In this document: one piece after another, positions 1 to 7,223 of the stretch | Position numbering within the stretch: the first letter of the stretch is position 1 | How the letters are laid out: each line of letters starts with the position of its first letter | Assembly (NCBI GenBank): GCA_947499775.1 | Contig: CANMPY010000046.1 | Coordinates: 1 to 9,332, forward strand | Source of the DNA: Bacteroidota bacterium | GTDB taxonomy: Bacteria > Bacteroidota > Bacteroidia > NS11-12g > UBA9320 | DNA: 9,332 bases | Direction of reading: 5' to 3' | Position numbers and translations under genes: made by a program | The notes under the pieces: model-generated | Seen by the model: the letters and a program-made list of their open reading frames with translations, nothing else | The model's database searches: none | What the model was told of the DNA's origin: nothing

Positions 1-1
1 A

Positions 2-757
2 GATATTAAGGGGGTTTTTAAAATGTTTTTTGGAAAATTATTTTCTAAACTCGAAAAGCCATATTACACTATTGTTGGTGATTATGTAGTATTTAGCAAT
101 AATCCCCGAACGATAGTAAGTTTAATAGAAGATTATGAAACGAAGAATACCTTGAGCACCGATGAGGCTTTCAAAAATTTCAAAGACAAATTTAGTAGCG
201 AATCAACTGTGTTTTCTTACATAGCATCTAACCGTGCATTTCCCTTATTTATGAAAAAACTGGATATCACAACCAGAGGGAGCGCGGTAAAAAATGAAGT
301 TTATTTTCGGTCCTTTTCCGATATTGGGTTTCAATTATCGGAGCGAGAAGATAAATTTTTCACCAAAGTTCAACTTAATTTTAAGGAATATAAGCCCGAC
401 ACATCGGCTATAGGTATGGATAGTTTGGCTGAAAGCGAAGAAGATGCTGCCGCAATGTTGGATTCGCTCGATGATATCCAACGCTTTTTAATGGCAAAAT
501 TCGAGCATAATGTTATTAAAGACTATTATGCCAATTCGGATAATTTGCGTTTCGAAGCCGAAACCAAACGCGGCGATTTGCATGGCCGCTACCGCGAATT
601 TTACGAAACGGGCGAATTAAAAGTATATGGCCGTTATCGCAAAGGCGAAAAACGCGCAATTTGGCATTATTATGCCAAAGATGGTACTCTGCAACGCAAA
701 GAGCGTTTTGGAATACTTGGAAAAATGATGGGGAAATTGGAAGACGACGAGGAGTAA
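2..757 (+). CDS. DUF3352-like protein with C-terminal MORN-type repeats, 5'-partial
   Basis: The reading frame is open to the left edge of the window. The residues before the first ATG (position 23) read as normal protein (DIKGVFK) and lead into the conserved-looking part, so the true start is outside and the ATG at 23 is internal. The first half (to about residue 135) has the motif 'EKPYYTIVGDYVVFSNNP', which resembles the C-terminal part of DUF3352-type proteins of Bacteroidota. The function of that family is unknown to me. The last 60 or so residues contain MORN_2/YwqK-like units (GRYREFYETGELKVYGRY, then GEKRAIWHYYAKDGTLQRKE), which often mediate surface or protein contacts. It ends with TAA and faces the minus-strand polysaccharide cluster, with only 8 nt between the two stop codons. 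It is therefore probably an unrelated neighbour marking the end of that cluster. The family assignment is moderate; the partial status is clear. Confidence 0.75.
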   Translation, partial: DIKGVFKMFFGKLFSKLEKPYYTIVGDYVVFSNNPRTIVSLIEDYETKNTLSTDEAFKNFKDKFSSESTVFSYIASNRAFPLFMKKLDITTRGSAVKNEVYFRSFSDIGFQLSEREDKFFTKVQLNFKEYKPDTSAIGMDSLAESEEDAAAMLDSLDDIQRFLMAKFEHNVIKDYYANSDNLRFEAETKRGDLHGRYREFYETGELKVYGRYRKGEKRAIWHYYAKDGTLQRKERFGILGKMMGKLEDDEE

Positions 758-765
758 TATCCTGC

Positions 766-1956
766 TTAATTCCTTGTGCGAAGGGTGTCGTCGAATACCG
801 ATTGAAGTACCGGTATATATTTATGATAATCGAACATTGATTTTGCTACCTGTTTGCCGTGTTGGCCCATGGTATTAAAATCGGTATAATGTTCGTAACG
901 CTTTAATATTGCTTGCGTTAGTTGTTCTGCGTTATCGGCGTCAATCAGATAAGAGTCTTTTGTGTGCACTAAATATTTTTCAATATCGCTAACCTTGGTG
1001 CAAATTGTAGGTATACCGGTGGCCAAATACTCACCTAATTTGGTTGGAAATCCGTAGTGCGAGTATTCATGATTGGTGCGGTTCATCACTAACACATCGC
1101 ATTTGGCAAGCCAAGTTGGTACTTTTTCGTAGGTTATTTGCCCCGATCGTTCCACTTGCCCGTTTAGCTTATTTTTTTTCAATTCCAATTTAGTTTCCTT
1201 ATTGTGCGAATTATACCCAATGAGTTTTAGTTTAAGTTCAGGCATTTTTTTTGTAGCCTCTTTAAAACTATGTATAATTCCGTTAACCCCGTCTTTTTCG
1301 CCAAATGATCCAAGATATCCAACTGTGTAAGTAGGGTCAATGGATTTAGTTGGAGCTGAAAATCGTTTTAAGTCCACTACAATGGGGATTAATGTTATTT
1401 TAGAAAGGGGTAAATAATTTAGATAAAAGGTTTTTAAATTTTAGGATATTACGATCAAATGGCTGCAAAAATAATTTATGATATAGGCGTCTATATAATC
1501 GGTAGCTCTAATAAGTATGGGGACAAATTTGTTAGTTTGAATCAAATGTTCCAATTCGGTCTTTTCAAGAATTAAAGGAATTTTCAAAACTTTGGCTAAA
1601 ATATAAATATGGCCAAAAAAGAGAAGACGCGGGCTATAAATGAAGATAACATCAAAATGCTTGCGCTTTTTTATGAGCAGATAGGATGAGCAAATTATAG
1701 ATTTAACATAAGATAAAAATCTGAAAATTCTATAGGGACTTCGTAAGACTGAACCGCTTAGATAATTAAAATAAATGCCATGAAAAAACCCCTTATTTTT
1801 CTTATTTATTTGATTGGTATTGAAAACGGTTGCGCTTAGCAAAAAAAGGAAGACTTGGTTCCCGTTTTTTTTTAAGCCTTCGGCTAAAACACGAATGCGT
1901 GAATTGGCGGCATTGCCTTCCTGAAAATCAATATTTGCGAACCAGGCTATTCTCAA
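766..1956 (-). pseudogene. GT4-type glycosyltransferase, interrupted by one in-frame TAA
   Basis: Two open segments lie in the same frame: 1441-1956 (171 residues, N-terminal domain) and 766-1377 (C-terminal domain). The 21 codons between the stop and the GTG at 1375-1377 also read as sensible protein (NLKTFYLNYLPLSKITLIP...). Replacing the TAA at 1441-1443 with a sense codon gives a continuous protein of about 396 residues, a normal GT-B/GT4 length. The N-half starts with a TTG (1954-1956) one base after the stop of the oxidoreductase gene; it has a Rossmann-like first strand (RIAWFAN) and the usual mid-domain strands. The C-half has the donor-binding strand (YTVGYLGSFGEKDG) and the nucleotide-sugar region GFPTKLGEYLATGIPTIC. 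The likely role was transfer of one sugar to the lipid-linked glycan on the cytoplasmic face. It is the last gene of the cluster. As written it is broken; a sequencing error, or two cooperating polypeptides, are alternatives. Confidence 0.8.
1441..1443 (-). other. In-frame nonsense codon (TAA) splitting a glycosyltransferase
   Basis: The codon follows SHLIVIS at the end of the N-terminal domain, and the frame downstream stays coding without any shift. A single substitution from AAA, GAA or CAA would create it. A basic residue is plausible at this place in GT4 proteins. Other genes here also end in TAA, so the codon is not reassigned. Confidence 0.85.
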
Positions 1957-1957
1957 A

Positions 1958-3001
1958 TTAGTTTAAAATTTTTTTAAGGTGGCGGCATTCGTAAATGCGT
2001 TCAATGATATCAACCACCTTAAGGCCCTCCAAAGCATTAGTGTCAATTTGGCTCTTACCGTTAAGCGTGTCAATTACATTTTGGATTACATAATGATGAT
2101 TGGCAGCACTTCCCTTAAAGGGACCATAATCGTTGGGTGGATTGGTTTGCGGCAAAGCTGCAAAAACATAATCTTTTACATGGCAATATTCCACTTCGTT
2201 AAGGTATTGGCCTCCCAACTTAATGCTTCCATTCGATCCGATAGCTGTAATGCTGCTTTCCATATTGGTATCCCAGCATGAAGTCGAGAAATTTATACAC
2301 CCCATACCGCCATTCACAAATTCAAAATTTACAACTCCCGTATCCTCAAATTCTGTTAAACCTTTGTGGGTAGCATTGTTGAAAGTGGCATGAATGTTTT
2401 TAATGTCTCCAAAAATCCAATACATAATGTCGATGAAGTGCGAAAATTGGGTAAATAACGTTCCGCCATCAAGGTTTAATGAACCTTTCCAATTGCCCGG
2501 TTTGTAATACCTGTCGTCTCTATTCCAATAACAATTAACTTGAACCATAATAATTTTTCCAAGCGTATTGGTATCATATATTTCTTTAAGCCATTTTGAG
2601 GGTGGGCTATAGCGATTTTGTTTAACCACAAATACGTTTCTCGATTTTTGGAGTGATTTAAAAATCACCTTTTCGCACTCAACCTTTGTTAAACCCATTG
2701 GTTTTTCGATAACCACATGCTTGCCATGTTCGAGTGCAAATAGGGCTATTTCGCAATGTAAGCCATTGGGTGTGGCAATATTTACTACATCAATGTCGGT
2801 TTCCGATTCTATTAATTCTTTGTAGTCGGTATAAAACTTTGGATGAAGGTTTAATTCGTTAAGTTTGGTCTCTCTGTTTGCGTCAATATCGCAACACGCA
2901 ACCGTTTCAGAGTCGGGATGTTCATTCGCAATTTTTGAGTGGCGAAGTCCAATATGGCCTAAACCAATAACAGCGAATTTAATTTTTTTCATTGGGTACA
3001 A
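1958..3001 (-). CDS. Gfo/Idh/MocA oxidoreductase, WbpB/WlbA-like sugar-nucleotide 3-dehydrogenase
   Basis: This is an NAD(P)-dependent oxidoreductase. Counting from the second ATG (2990-2992), it has the dinucleotide motif GLGHIG at residues 10-15, the family's EKP motif at 96-98 with the active-site Lys97, and a C-terminal domain with GGTLFTQFSHFIDIMYW (His185 and Asp188 in the catalytic helix). The combination resembles enzymes such as WbpB/WlbA, which oxidise the C3 hydroxyl of UDP-N-acetylglucosaminuronic acid on the way to diamino-uronic acids. The length, 344-347 residues, is full. Two starts are possible: ATG at 3001 (MYPMKK) or ATG at 2992 (MKKIKF). I favour the second because it begins just before the first beta strand. 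Either one overlaps the 3' end of the upstream transferase gene, which suggests translational coupling. The usual partners (UDP-GlcNAc 6-dehydrogenase, aminotransferase, acetyltransferase) are not in the window, so the substrate is inferred. Confidence 0.85.
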   Translation of the reverse strand: MYPMKKIKFAVIGLGHIGLRHSKIANEHPDSETVACCDIDANRETKLNELNLHPKFYTDYKELIESETDIDVVNIATPNGLHCEIALFALEHGKHVVIEKPMGLTKVECEKVIFKSLQKSRNVFVVKQNRYSPPSKWLKEIYDTNTLGKIIMVQVNCYWNRDDRYYKPGNWKGSLNLDGGTLFTQFSHFIDIMYWIFGDIKNIHATFNNATHKGLTEFEDTGVVNFEFVNGGMGCINFSTSCWDTNMESSITAIGSNGSIKLGGQYLNEVEYCHVKDYVFAALPQTNPPNDYGPFKGSAANHHYVIQNVIDTLNGKSQIDTNALEGLKVVDIIERIYECRHLKKILN

Positions 3002-3965
3002 CGTAGCGCTTATAAATTTGATATTTGATGATAATGTAGCAACAGCTTAGAAGGATAATGATATACGTTAGAAATAGCAAACCGTTAAGCTGGTGGCTTA
3101 TACAATAAAACATACCAAAATTAACGAGAACTTGAATAATAACATATCCAAACGCTACTACTAAATGAGGAATTTTGGCAATATTAACCAAATCTTGAAA
3201 TAAATGCATTCGATGTGGATGAATTATATTTTGACCTTTCATTAACCTATAAATAATGGTCAACCCTGTTTCTACCCCATATACAGCAACTATGGATAAG
3301 TAAATTAGGTTATTGTTGTGCACCACTAAAAAAAGGATATAGAAAACGGCAATCAAACCCAGCGATACACTGCCTACGTCACCAGCAAACATTATAGCGT
3401 TGCTTCTAAAATTATAGAACCCAAAAATTAATATGGCCATGGTAAGGATTAATATTAAATTAGGGTCAAATACATTCTCAATTTTATAATTGTAAAAATA
3501 GATAGTTTCGTAAATGGACAAGGTATATAATCCGGTAATGCCATTAATACCATCCATAAAATTATAGGCGTTTACAGCAGCAACTGCAATAATAGCAATA
3601 AGTATAGTGATGATAGGTAAAAAATGATACCCATTGGTAATGTCCATCATTACTATACCTACCGATACAAAATGACAAATTAAGCGCACAAATGGGTTCG
3701 AACCTTTAATGTCGTCATAAAAACTAATGGCCGATGCCAGGAGTACGCCGGCAATCAAATAGTTGTTTTGAGCCCCAAAAAATATGGTGTAAAACAAAAG
3801 CGATATAGGAATAATAATTCCGCCACCTCTAAAGGTTACATGCTTATGTGAACTTCGTTCATTAGGCACATCATACAGTTTTAATTTTTGGGCTATAGGA
3901 AAAAATGCCAGAATGGTAATAATCTGTAGGGGAATGATGATTAAAATTTTAGGGCTTATATCCAA
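2979..3965 (-). CDS. WecA/WbpL-type polyprenyl-phosphate HexNAc-1-phosphate transferase
   Basis: This is a polytopic membrane enzyme of the MraY/WecA superfamily (glycosyl transferase family 4 in Pfam). It transfers a HexNAc-1-phosphate to undecaprenyl phosphate and starts glycan assembly on the inner membrane. In order it has the N-terminal motif DVPNERSSH followed by RGGG (about residues 32-49), the Mg-binding DD pair (84-85), NAYNFMDGING (132-142), the AGD motif (194-196), and HPHRMH (249-254), the histidine motif typical of WecA/WbpL rather than MraY. Many hydrophobic helices fill the rest. At 328 residues it is of normal length. The start must be the TTG at 3963-3965, because an in-frame TAA lies two codons upstream and no ATG occurs until far downstream. 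It follows the sugar transferase gene by about 20 nt and overlaps the oxidoreductase gene. Together with the WbpV- and WbpM-like enzymes here it resembles the Pseudomonas WbpL set, so QuiNAc or FucNAc could be its sugar; this is inference. Confidence 0.9.
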   Translation of the reverse strand: MDISPKILIIIPLQIITILAFFPIAQKLKLYDVPNERSSHKHVTFRGGGIIIPISLLFYTIFFGAQNNYLIAGVLLASAISFYDDIKGSNPFVRLICHFVSVGIVMMDITNGYHFLPIITILIAIIAVAAVNAYNFMDGINGITGLYTLSIYETIYFYNYKIENVFDPNLILILTMAILIFGFYNFRSNAIMFAGDVGSVSLGLIAVFYILFLVVHNNNLIYLSIVAVYGVETGLTIIYRLMKGQNIIHPHRMHLFQDLVNIAKIPHLVVAFGYVIIQVLVNFGMFYCISHQLNGLLFLTYIIILLSCCYIIIKYQIYKRYVVPNEKN

Positions 3966-3986
3966 AATTTAGGTTTGCAAAGTTAA

Positions 3987-4652
3987 TTAAAAATTGACCG
4001 GCTTTGGCAAGTCCTTAAACCAAGAGGCATAATAATTATTATTGGGTATTAGTATTACCAAAGCGGTAAGTAAAAGAATTTTAAGGTCGGTAATCAGAGA
4101 ACAATTCTGGCCATACCATAGTTCAAGGTTGCATTTATATGGGCCAATAACTTGGTTATAAAATTGATCGGGTGGCAGCTGTGTTTCCGATAAAAGCTTT
4201 TCCTCATCTCTAAAAACAACTGATCCAATTCCGGTTATCCCAGGTTTGTTTAAATAAATTTGGTCTTTGATTTCTTTTGGGGTTGTTACAAAATTTTTAT
4301 CTACTAATGGTCGAGGGCCCACAAAACTCATGTCACCTTTTAAAACATTGAACAGTTGCGGAAGCTCATTAATTTTTGTCATACGCAAAAATCCGCCCAT
4401 AGGTGTGATGCGTGGGTCTTTTCTCAACGTAATAGTTCCATTTGCCATATTCGGACTGTCTTTGAGCATCGTTGCAAATTTCCATATATTAAAATATCTG
4501 CTTTTATAGCCAATGCGTTTTTGAAAATAGAAAACATAGCCCTCGCCCGTAAGTTTTAGCAAGATAACAATAGGAAATAATAGGGGCGATAGGATTACGA
4601 TGGCCAGCAAAGAAAAAACTATATCGAAAAGGCGTTTAAAGAATTTATACAT
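3987..4652 (-). CDS. Small monotopic sugar transferase (PglC/WcaJ catalytic domain, Bac_transf family)
   Basis: This is a monotopic phosphoglycosyl transferase of 221 residues, the size of the stand-alone catalytic form (PglC-like). It lacks the multi-helix N-terminal extension of WcaJ/WbaP. It has a basic start and a hydrophobic re-entrant helix at about residues 8-32 ending in a Ser-Pro (ILSPLLFPIVI), then FYFQKRIGYKSRYFNIWKFATM (41-62), the catalytic block KINELPQLFNVLKGDMSFVGPRP (93-115), and KPGITGIGS (136-144). Known members transfer a sugar-1-phosphate to undecaprenyl phosphate through an Asp of an Asp-Glu dyad. Here that dyad reads Asn95-Glu96, and 'KFRTM' reads 'KFATM'. The start is ATG at 4650-4652. 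It sits between the dehydratase gene, from which a palindrome separates it, and a second, unrelated initiating transferase. The family is certain; the exact activity is not, because of the Asn. Confidence 0.88.
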   Translation of the reverse strand: MYKFFKRLFDIVFSLLAIVILSPLLFPIVILLKLTGEGYVFYFQKRIGYKSRYFNIWKFATMLKDSPNMANGTITLRKDPRITPMGGFLRMTKINELPQLFNVLKGDMSFVGPRPLVDKNFVTTPKEIKDQIYLNKPGITGIGSVVFRDEEKLLSETQLPPDQFYNQVIGPYKCNLELWYGQNCSLITDLKILLLTALVILIPNNNYYASWFKDLPKPVNF

Positions 4653-4683
4653 TCTGGTTATTCATCGTCAAATATGGCAATTG

Positions 4684-4710
4684 AGGTTAAGGTTATCTTA
4701 ACCTTAACCT
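4684..4710. repeat. Perfect 12-bp inverted repeat between dehydratase and sugar transferase genes
   Basis: AGGTTAAGGTTA (4684-4695) is followed by TCT and then its exact reverse complement (4699-4710). On the transcribed strand it starts 3 nt after the dehydratase stop codon. Each arm is itself a direct repeat of GGTTAA. No run of U follows on the transcript strand, so it does not look like an intrinsic terminator. An mRNA processing or stabilising hairpin, or a dispersed palindrome, is possible. Confidence 0.8.
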
Positions 4711-4713
4711 TCT

Positions 4714-5922
4714 CTACATCCTCTGATCCAGTCCTTTGCCTGTTTCTATATGGCTAAAGTCCGGCAGTAATTTTTTTATTTCCATTACAATCGTTGCTTT
4801 ATCCAAGGTGTTGTTTTCAAAAACTTTTTTCAATTCGGCTATTGACGTTAAGGTTTTATCCAAGCTTTTCTTTTCGGGGGTAATAATACCAAGGCTTTCA
4901 AAAGTGGATAGATCTTTTTCTTCTTCCTCGGTATAAAATTCCTCATAGGGTTTTTCGCCCGAAGTACTCGATTCGAAAAAGCAAACAGGATAGGTTTTTC
5001 CATCAGAATTTTGACTGCAATGAATGGCCTCTTCTTCTGATAAGCAAATAAGTGGCTGTAATCCCATGGCTTCAATAAAGCGAAGGGTGATGTCTTTAAA
5101 AAAGGTTTGGTCTTTTTCGAAATCAAATTTTGGGAAGAAAATTTGTCCTGACTTACCTAGAATAGTTGACAATAAACAAATTTGTCCGGATTCTTCCGGC
5201 GACACAAAAAACCGTTTGATATCGGAAGGGCAGGAGAGGGGTTGGTTTTTCATAACCCTTTCCATATAGCCGGCTAACAGACTTCCGTTCGAAAAAGCAA
5301 CATTGGCAAATCGGGCGGTATTTATTTTAAAGGTATCGGAATACGCAATAATGAGGTTTTCCATCAATTTTTTGGAAGCCCCCATGATATTTACAGGGTT
5401 TGCCGCCTTATCAGTACTTACACAAAAAAAATGTTCCGGTTTGTTTTTGGCCAGTAGTGCTAATAATTTTTCAGCCTTAAATAAATTGTTATCCAACATG
5501 GCCTCTATCGAGTATTCATCTTTTTCGCTACGAACATGTTTATGAGCAGCAAAATTGGCTACAATATGCCAAGGGCCTTCGTTTAAAAAAAGCTTTTCAA
5601 ATACCGCATCCCCAAAATTTATGGGATAGGTTATAAATTCTTTAGGGATATTATATCCGCCCGAACTTCTAACATCTCTCACCAATTCCGTTAATCCATT
5701 TTCATTAATATCCACCACAAAAAGTTTGGCCGGATTAAACTTTAACATGGCCTTTATATAACTGCTTCCAATGGTTCCTGCCCCCCCAATTACCAATACA
5801 TTTTTGCCATCAATGGCTTTGGCTAATTTATCGTGATTGGAAATTAAATCGTGCTTAAAAAAACTTTCGTTTCTGTAAGTAATATGTTGGTTTATAAAGT
5901 TTGGGATATTGAGGGTGATCAT
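4714..5922 (-). CDS. UDP-N-acetylglucosamine 4,6-dehydratase-like SDR (polysaccharide biosynthesis protein, CapD/WbpM type, soluble)
   Basis: This is a short-chain dehydrogenase/reductase of the Polysacc_synt_2 family. From the ATG at 5920-5922 the protein has 402 residues. It has the NAD-binding GGAGTIG at 46-52, a conserved DINENGL (71-77), AAHKHVRSEKD (126-135), and the catalytic block STDKAANPVNIMGASK at 169-184. The S-T-D-K is present, and Met180 stands where classical SDRs have Tyr, as also seen in WbpM-type dehydratases, with Lys184 conserved. RFANVAFSNGSL follows at 205-215. It has none of the N-terminal membrane helices of full WbpM/CapD, so it should be cytoplasmic. Known relatives convert UDP-GlcNAc to a 4-keto-6-deoxy sugar. 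The frame stays open to 5985, but the earlier part overlaps the upstream gene and lacks family character. The chosen ATG lies 4 nt after the preceding stop. The product probably feeds the WbpV-like reductase encoded upstream. Confidence 0.85.
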   Translation of the reverse strand: MITLNIPNFINQHITYRNESFFKHDLISNHDKLAKAIDGKNVLVIGGAGTIGSSYIKAMLKFNPAKLFVVDINENGLTELVRDVRSSGGYNIPKEFITYPINFGDAVFEKLFLNEGPWHIVANFAAHKHVRSEKDEYSIEAMLDNNLFKAEKLLALLAKNKPEHFFCVSTDKAANPVNIMGASKKLMENLIIAYSDTFKINTARFANVAFSNGSLLAGYMERVMKNQPLSCPSDIKRFFVSPEESGQICLLSTILGKSGQIFFPKFDFEKDQTFFKDITLRFIEAMGLQPLICLSEEEAIHCSQNSDGKTYPVCFFESSTSGEKPYEEFYTEEEEKDLSTFESLGIITPEKKSLDKTLTSIAELKKVFENNTLDKATIVMEIKKLLPDFSHIETGKGLDQRM

Positions 5923-5926
5923 AGTA

Positions 5927-7139
5927 TTAATTTGGGAATATTGACGATTTGAAAAGTTTTTGAAGGTTAATAATATTAGGTGCAAGCGAATAATCTGACT
6001 CTACTTTTTTAATCGCATTTGTAATTAAAAGTTCGCGCAACGTATTATCAAATAATATTTCAATTATAGCGTTGGCAATTTCTTTTTCATTTTCAGGTGA
6101 TACAAGTAACCCGGTTTCTTTATGTTTTATAATATCAGGAATGCCAGCAAAATCAGAACCAATGACAATGGTTCCTGAAGCCATGGCTTCAATAATTACG
6201 GTGGGTAAGCCATCACGGGTTGATCTTGATGGAGGTCTGCTTGGCGTCACTAAAATATCAGCATTAGCAATATGTCTTAATATAGTTGGATTCTCGGCCC
6301 AATCTATCAAATTGACATTTTCTTCAAGGTTAAGCGATTTAATAAGTCTTTTTAGCAATTTTTTCTCTGGCCCATTCCCATATATATTGCATTTAAAATG
6401 CAATCCATAATCTTTCAAAATGGCACAAGAAAAAATAAGAGTATCAAACCCTTTCTTATCGAGCAAAGCACCCACAGCAATTATCTGTATTTCTTCATTT
6501 ATTTTAAAACTTGGATTAAAAATGAATTCCTGTGAATGAACACCATTTGATATATAATGAAATTTACTTATGTCTTGTATTACACGATTATAAAACGGGG
6601 CCAATTCGCTGGAAATAGTTCTTAAAAAGATGGCTTTTTTTAGAATATTTTTTAAACAAGTTTGAGGGTAAAAGTGAGAATGAGTATGAAGTGTAATGCT
6701 AAACGATGTGTTTATCCTTTTGGCAATTTCATAAGCAGTATAAGTGGATAGAAATAAGTGATGAGAATGAATATGAGCGGTATTTCTATTAAGTTTCCAA
6801 ACTAGGTTGTCAATAACCAGAGAGTTAAAAATGATTTTAACAATATTTTTTTTTGATAAAAGTTTTAAAGAAGTTTTATAATGTTTTTGAATATAGGATA
6901 GATTTTCCTATCAAAAGGCTGTATACGGTACTGGTGAAATAGGCAAGAGGGTTGGAAGAAGGATAAATAACTTCACTGTTTTCCAATACTGCATTATTAT
7001 CACGTGACCAATTTAATATTTTTGGTGTTAGGCTAATTATCCTTACAGTATGGCCGTTTCTAATCAGTTCTTTTATTTCTCGATAAACGAATACTGTCGG
7101 TTTGGCGGGATAATTACTTAGGATGTAATCTATATTCAT
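5927..7139 (-). pseudogene. GT4-type glycosyltransferase, interrupted by a frameshift
   Basis: The N-terminal part starts at ATG 7137-7139 and reads MNIDYILSNYPAKPTVFVYREI..., like WcaL-type GT4 enzymes, until a TAA at 6876-6878. The remainder lies in another frame, open from a TAG at 6908-6910 down to 5927. It includes the region 6605-6875, which has no usual start codon but codes for normal protein (KTSLKLLSKKNIVKIIF, then HIHSHHLFLSTYTAYEIAKR, then ITLHTHSHF). The C-terminal domain has the donor-site strand IIAVGALLDKKGFDTLI, NIYGNGPEKKLLKRLI, and DGLPTVIIEAMASGTIVIGSDFAG, a D/E-x7-E type motif. Joining the two frames within 6877-6907, for example by dropping one A from the run at 6884-6888, gives a protein of about 403 residues, a normal GT4 length. 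Its role would be adding a sugar to the growing lipid-linked glycan. It follows the IVS-type element and precedes the dehydratase gene by 4 nt. It is broken as written; a sequencing error is possible. Confidence 0.82.
6876..6910 (-). other. Frameshift interval in glycosyltransferase
   Basis: The upstream frame ends at TAA 6876-6878, and the downstream frame is closed by TAG 6908-6910, so the frame change must lie between them. The only homopolymer there is five A on the coding strand (6884-6888). Removing one A gives TCA AAA CAT TAT and restores one frame. A longer run of nine A lies at 6846-6854 but is downstream of the stop, so it cannot be the site of this change. Confidence 0.8.
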
Positions 7140-7156
7140 CGCGGGTTAAGAATAAA

Positions 7157-7212
7157 TTTCAAGTTCCAAGTTCCAAGATCCAAATTTCAAGTTTCAAATT
7201 CCAAGTTTCAAG
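7157..7212 (-). repeat. Heptamer array, eight YTTGRAA units (downstream arm of inverted repeat)
   Basis: Read on the minus strand, eight contiguous 7-nt units follow one another: CTTGAAA, CTTGGAA, TTTGAAA, CTTGAAA, TTTGGAT, CTTGGAA, CTTGGAA, CTTGAAA. The array lies between the stop of the four-helix-bundle gene and the start of the next glycosyltransferase. Its 42 nt at 7171-7212 are the reverse complement of the other arm at 35 of 42 positions. Confidence 0.9.
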
Positions 7213-7223
7213 TGGGGGATATT

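Noticed and set aside
1441..1443. Stop codon reassignment (TAA read as sense)
   Set aside because: Most other genes in the window end properly with TAA at the expected C-terminus, so TAA still means stop.
1979..2281. Plus-strand open frame of 100 codons
   Set aside because: It lies entirely antisense to the oxidoreductase gene, whose motifs are clear; the translated protein has no family features.
4684..4710. Intrinsic transcription terminator
   Set aside because: There is a strong stem but no U-rich tract after it on the minus-strand transcript, and the operon continues with closely spaced genes.
4848..5126. Second minus-strand open frame of 92 codons within the dehydratase gene
   Set aside because: It is an alternative frame of a gene with strong SDR motifs and has low-complexity, lysine-rich content; it is a shadow.
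5923..5985. Longer N-terminus of the dehydratase (start at 5985)
   Set aside because: It would overlap the glycosyltransferase by about 59 nt and adds residues without family character; the ATG at 5922 lies 4 nt after the stop and suits the operon.
6072..6410. Plus-strand open frame of 112 codons
   Set aside because: It is antisense to the C-terminal domain of the frameshifted glycosyltransferase, where the D/E-x7-E type motif is on the minus strand.
6846..6854. A9 run as cause of the glycosyltransferase frameshift
   Set aside because: The stop codon of the upstream frame (6876-6878) is met before the run is reached, so the change must lie upstream of it.
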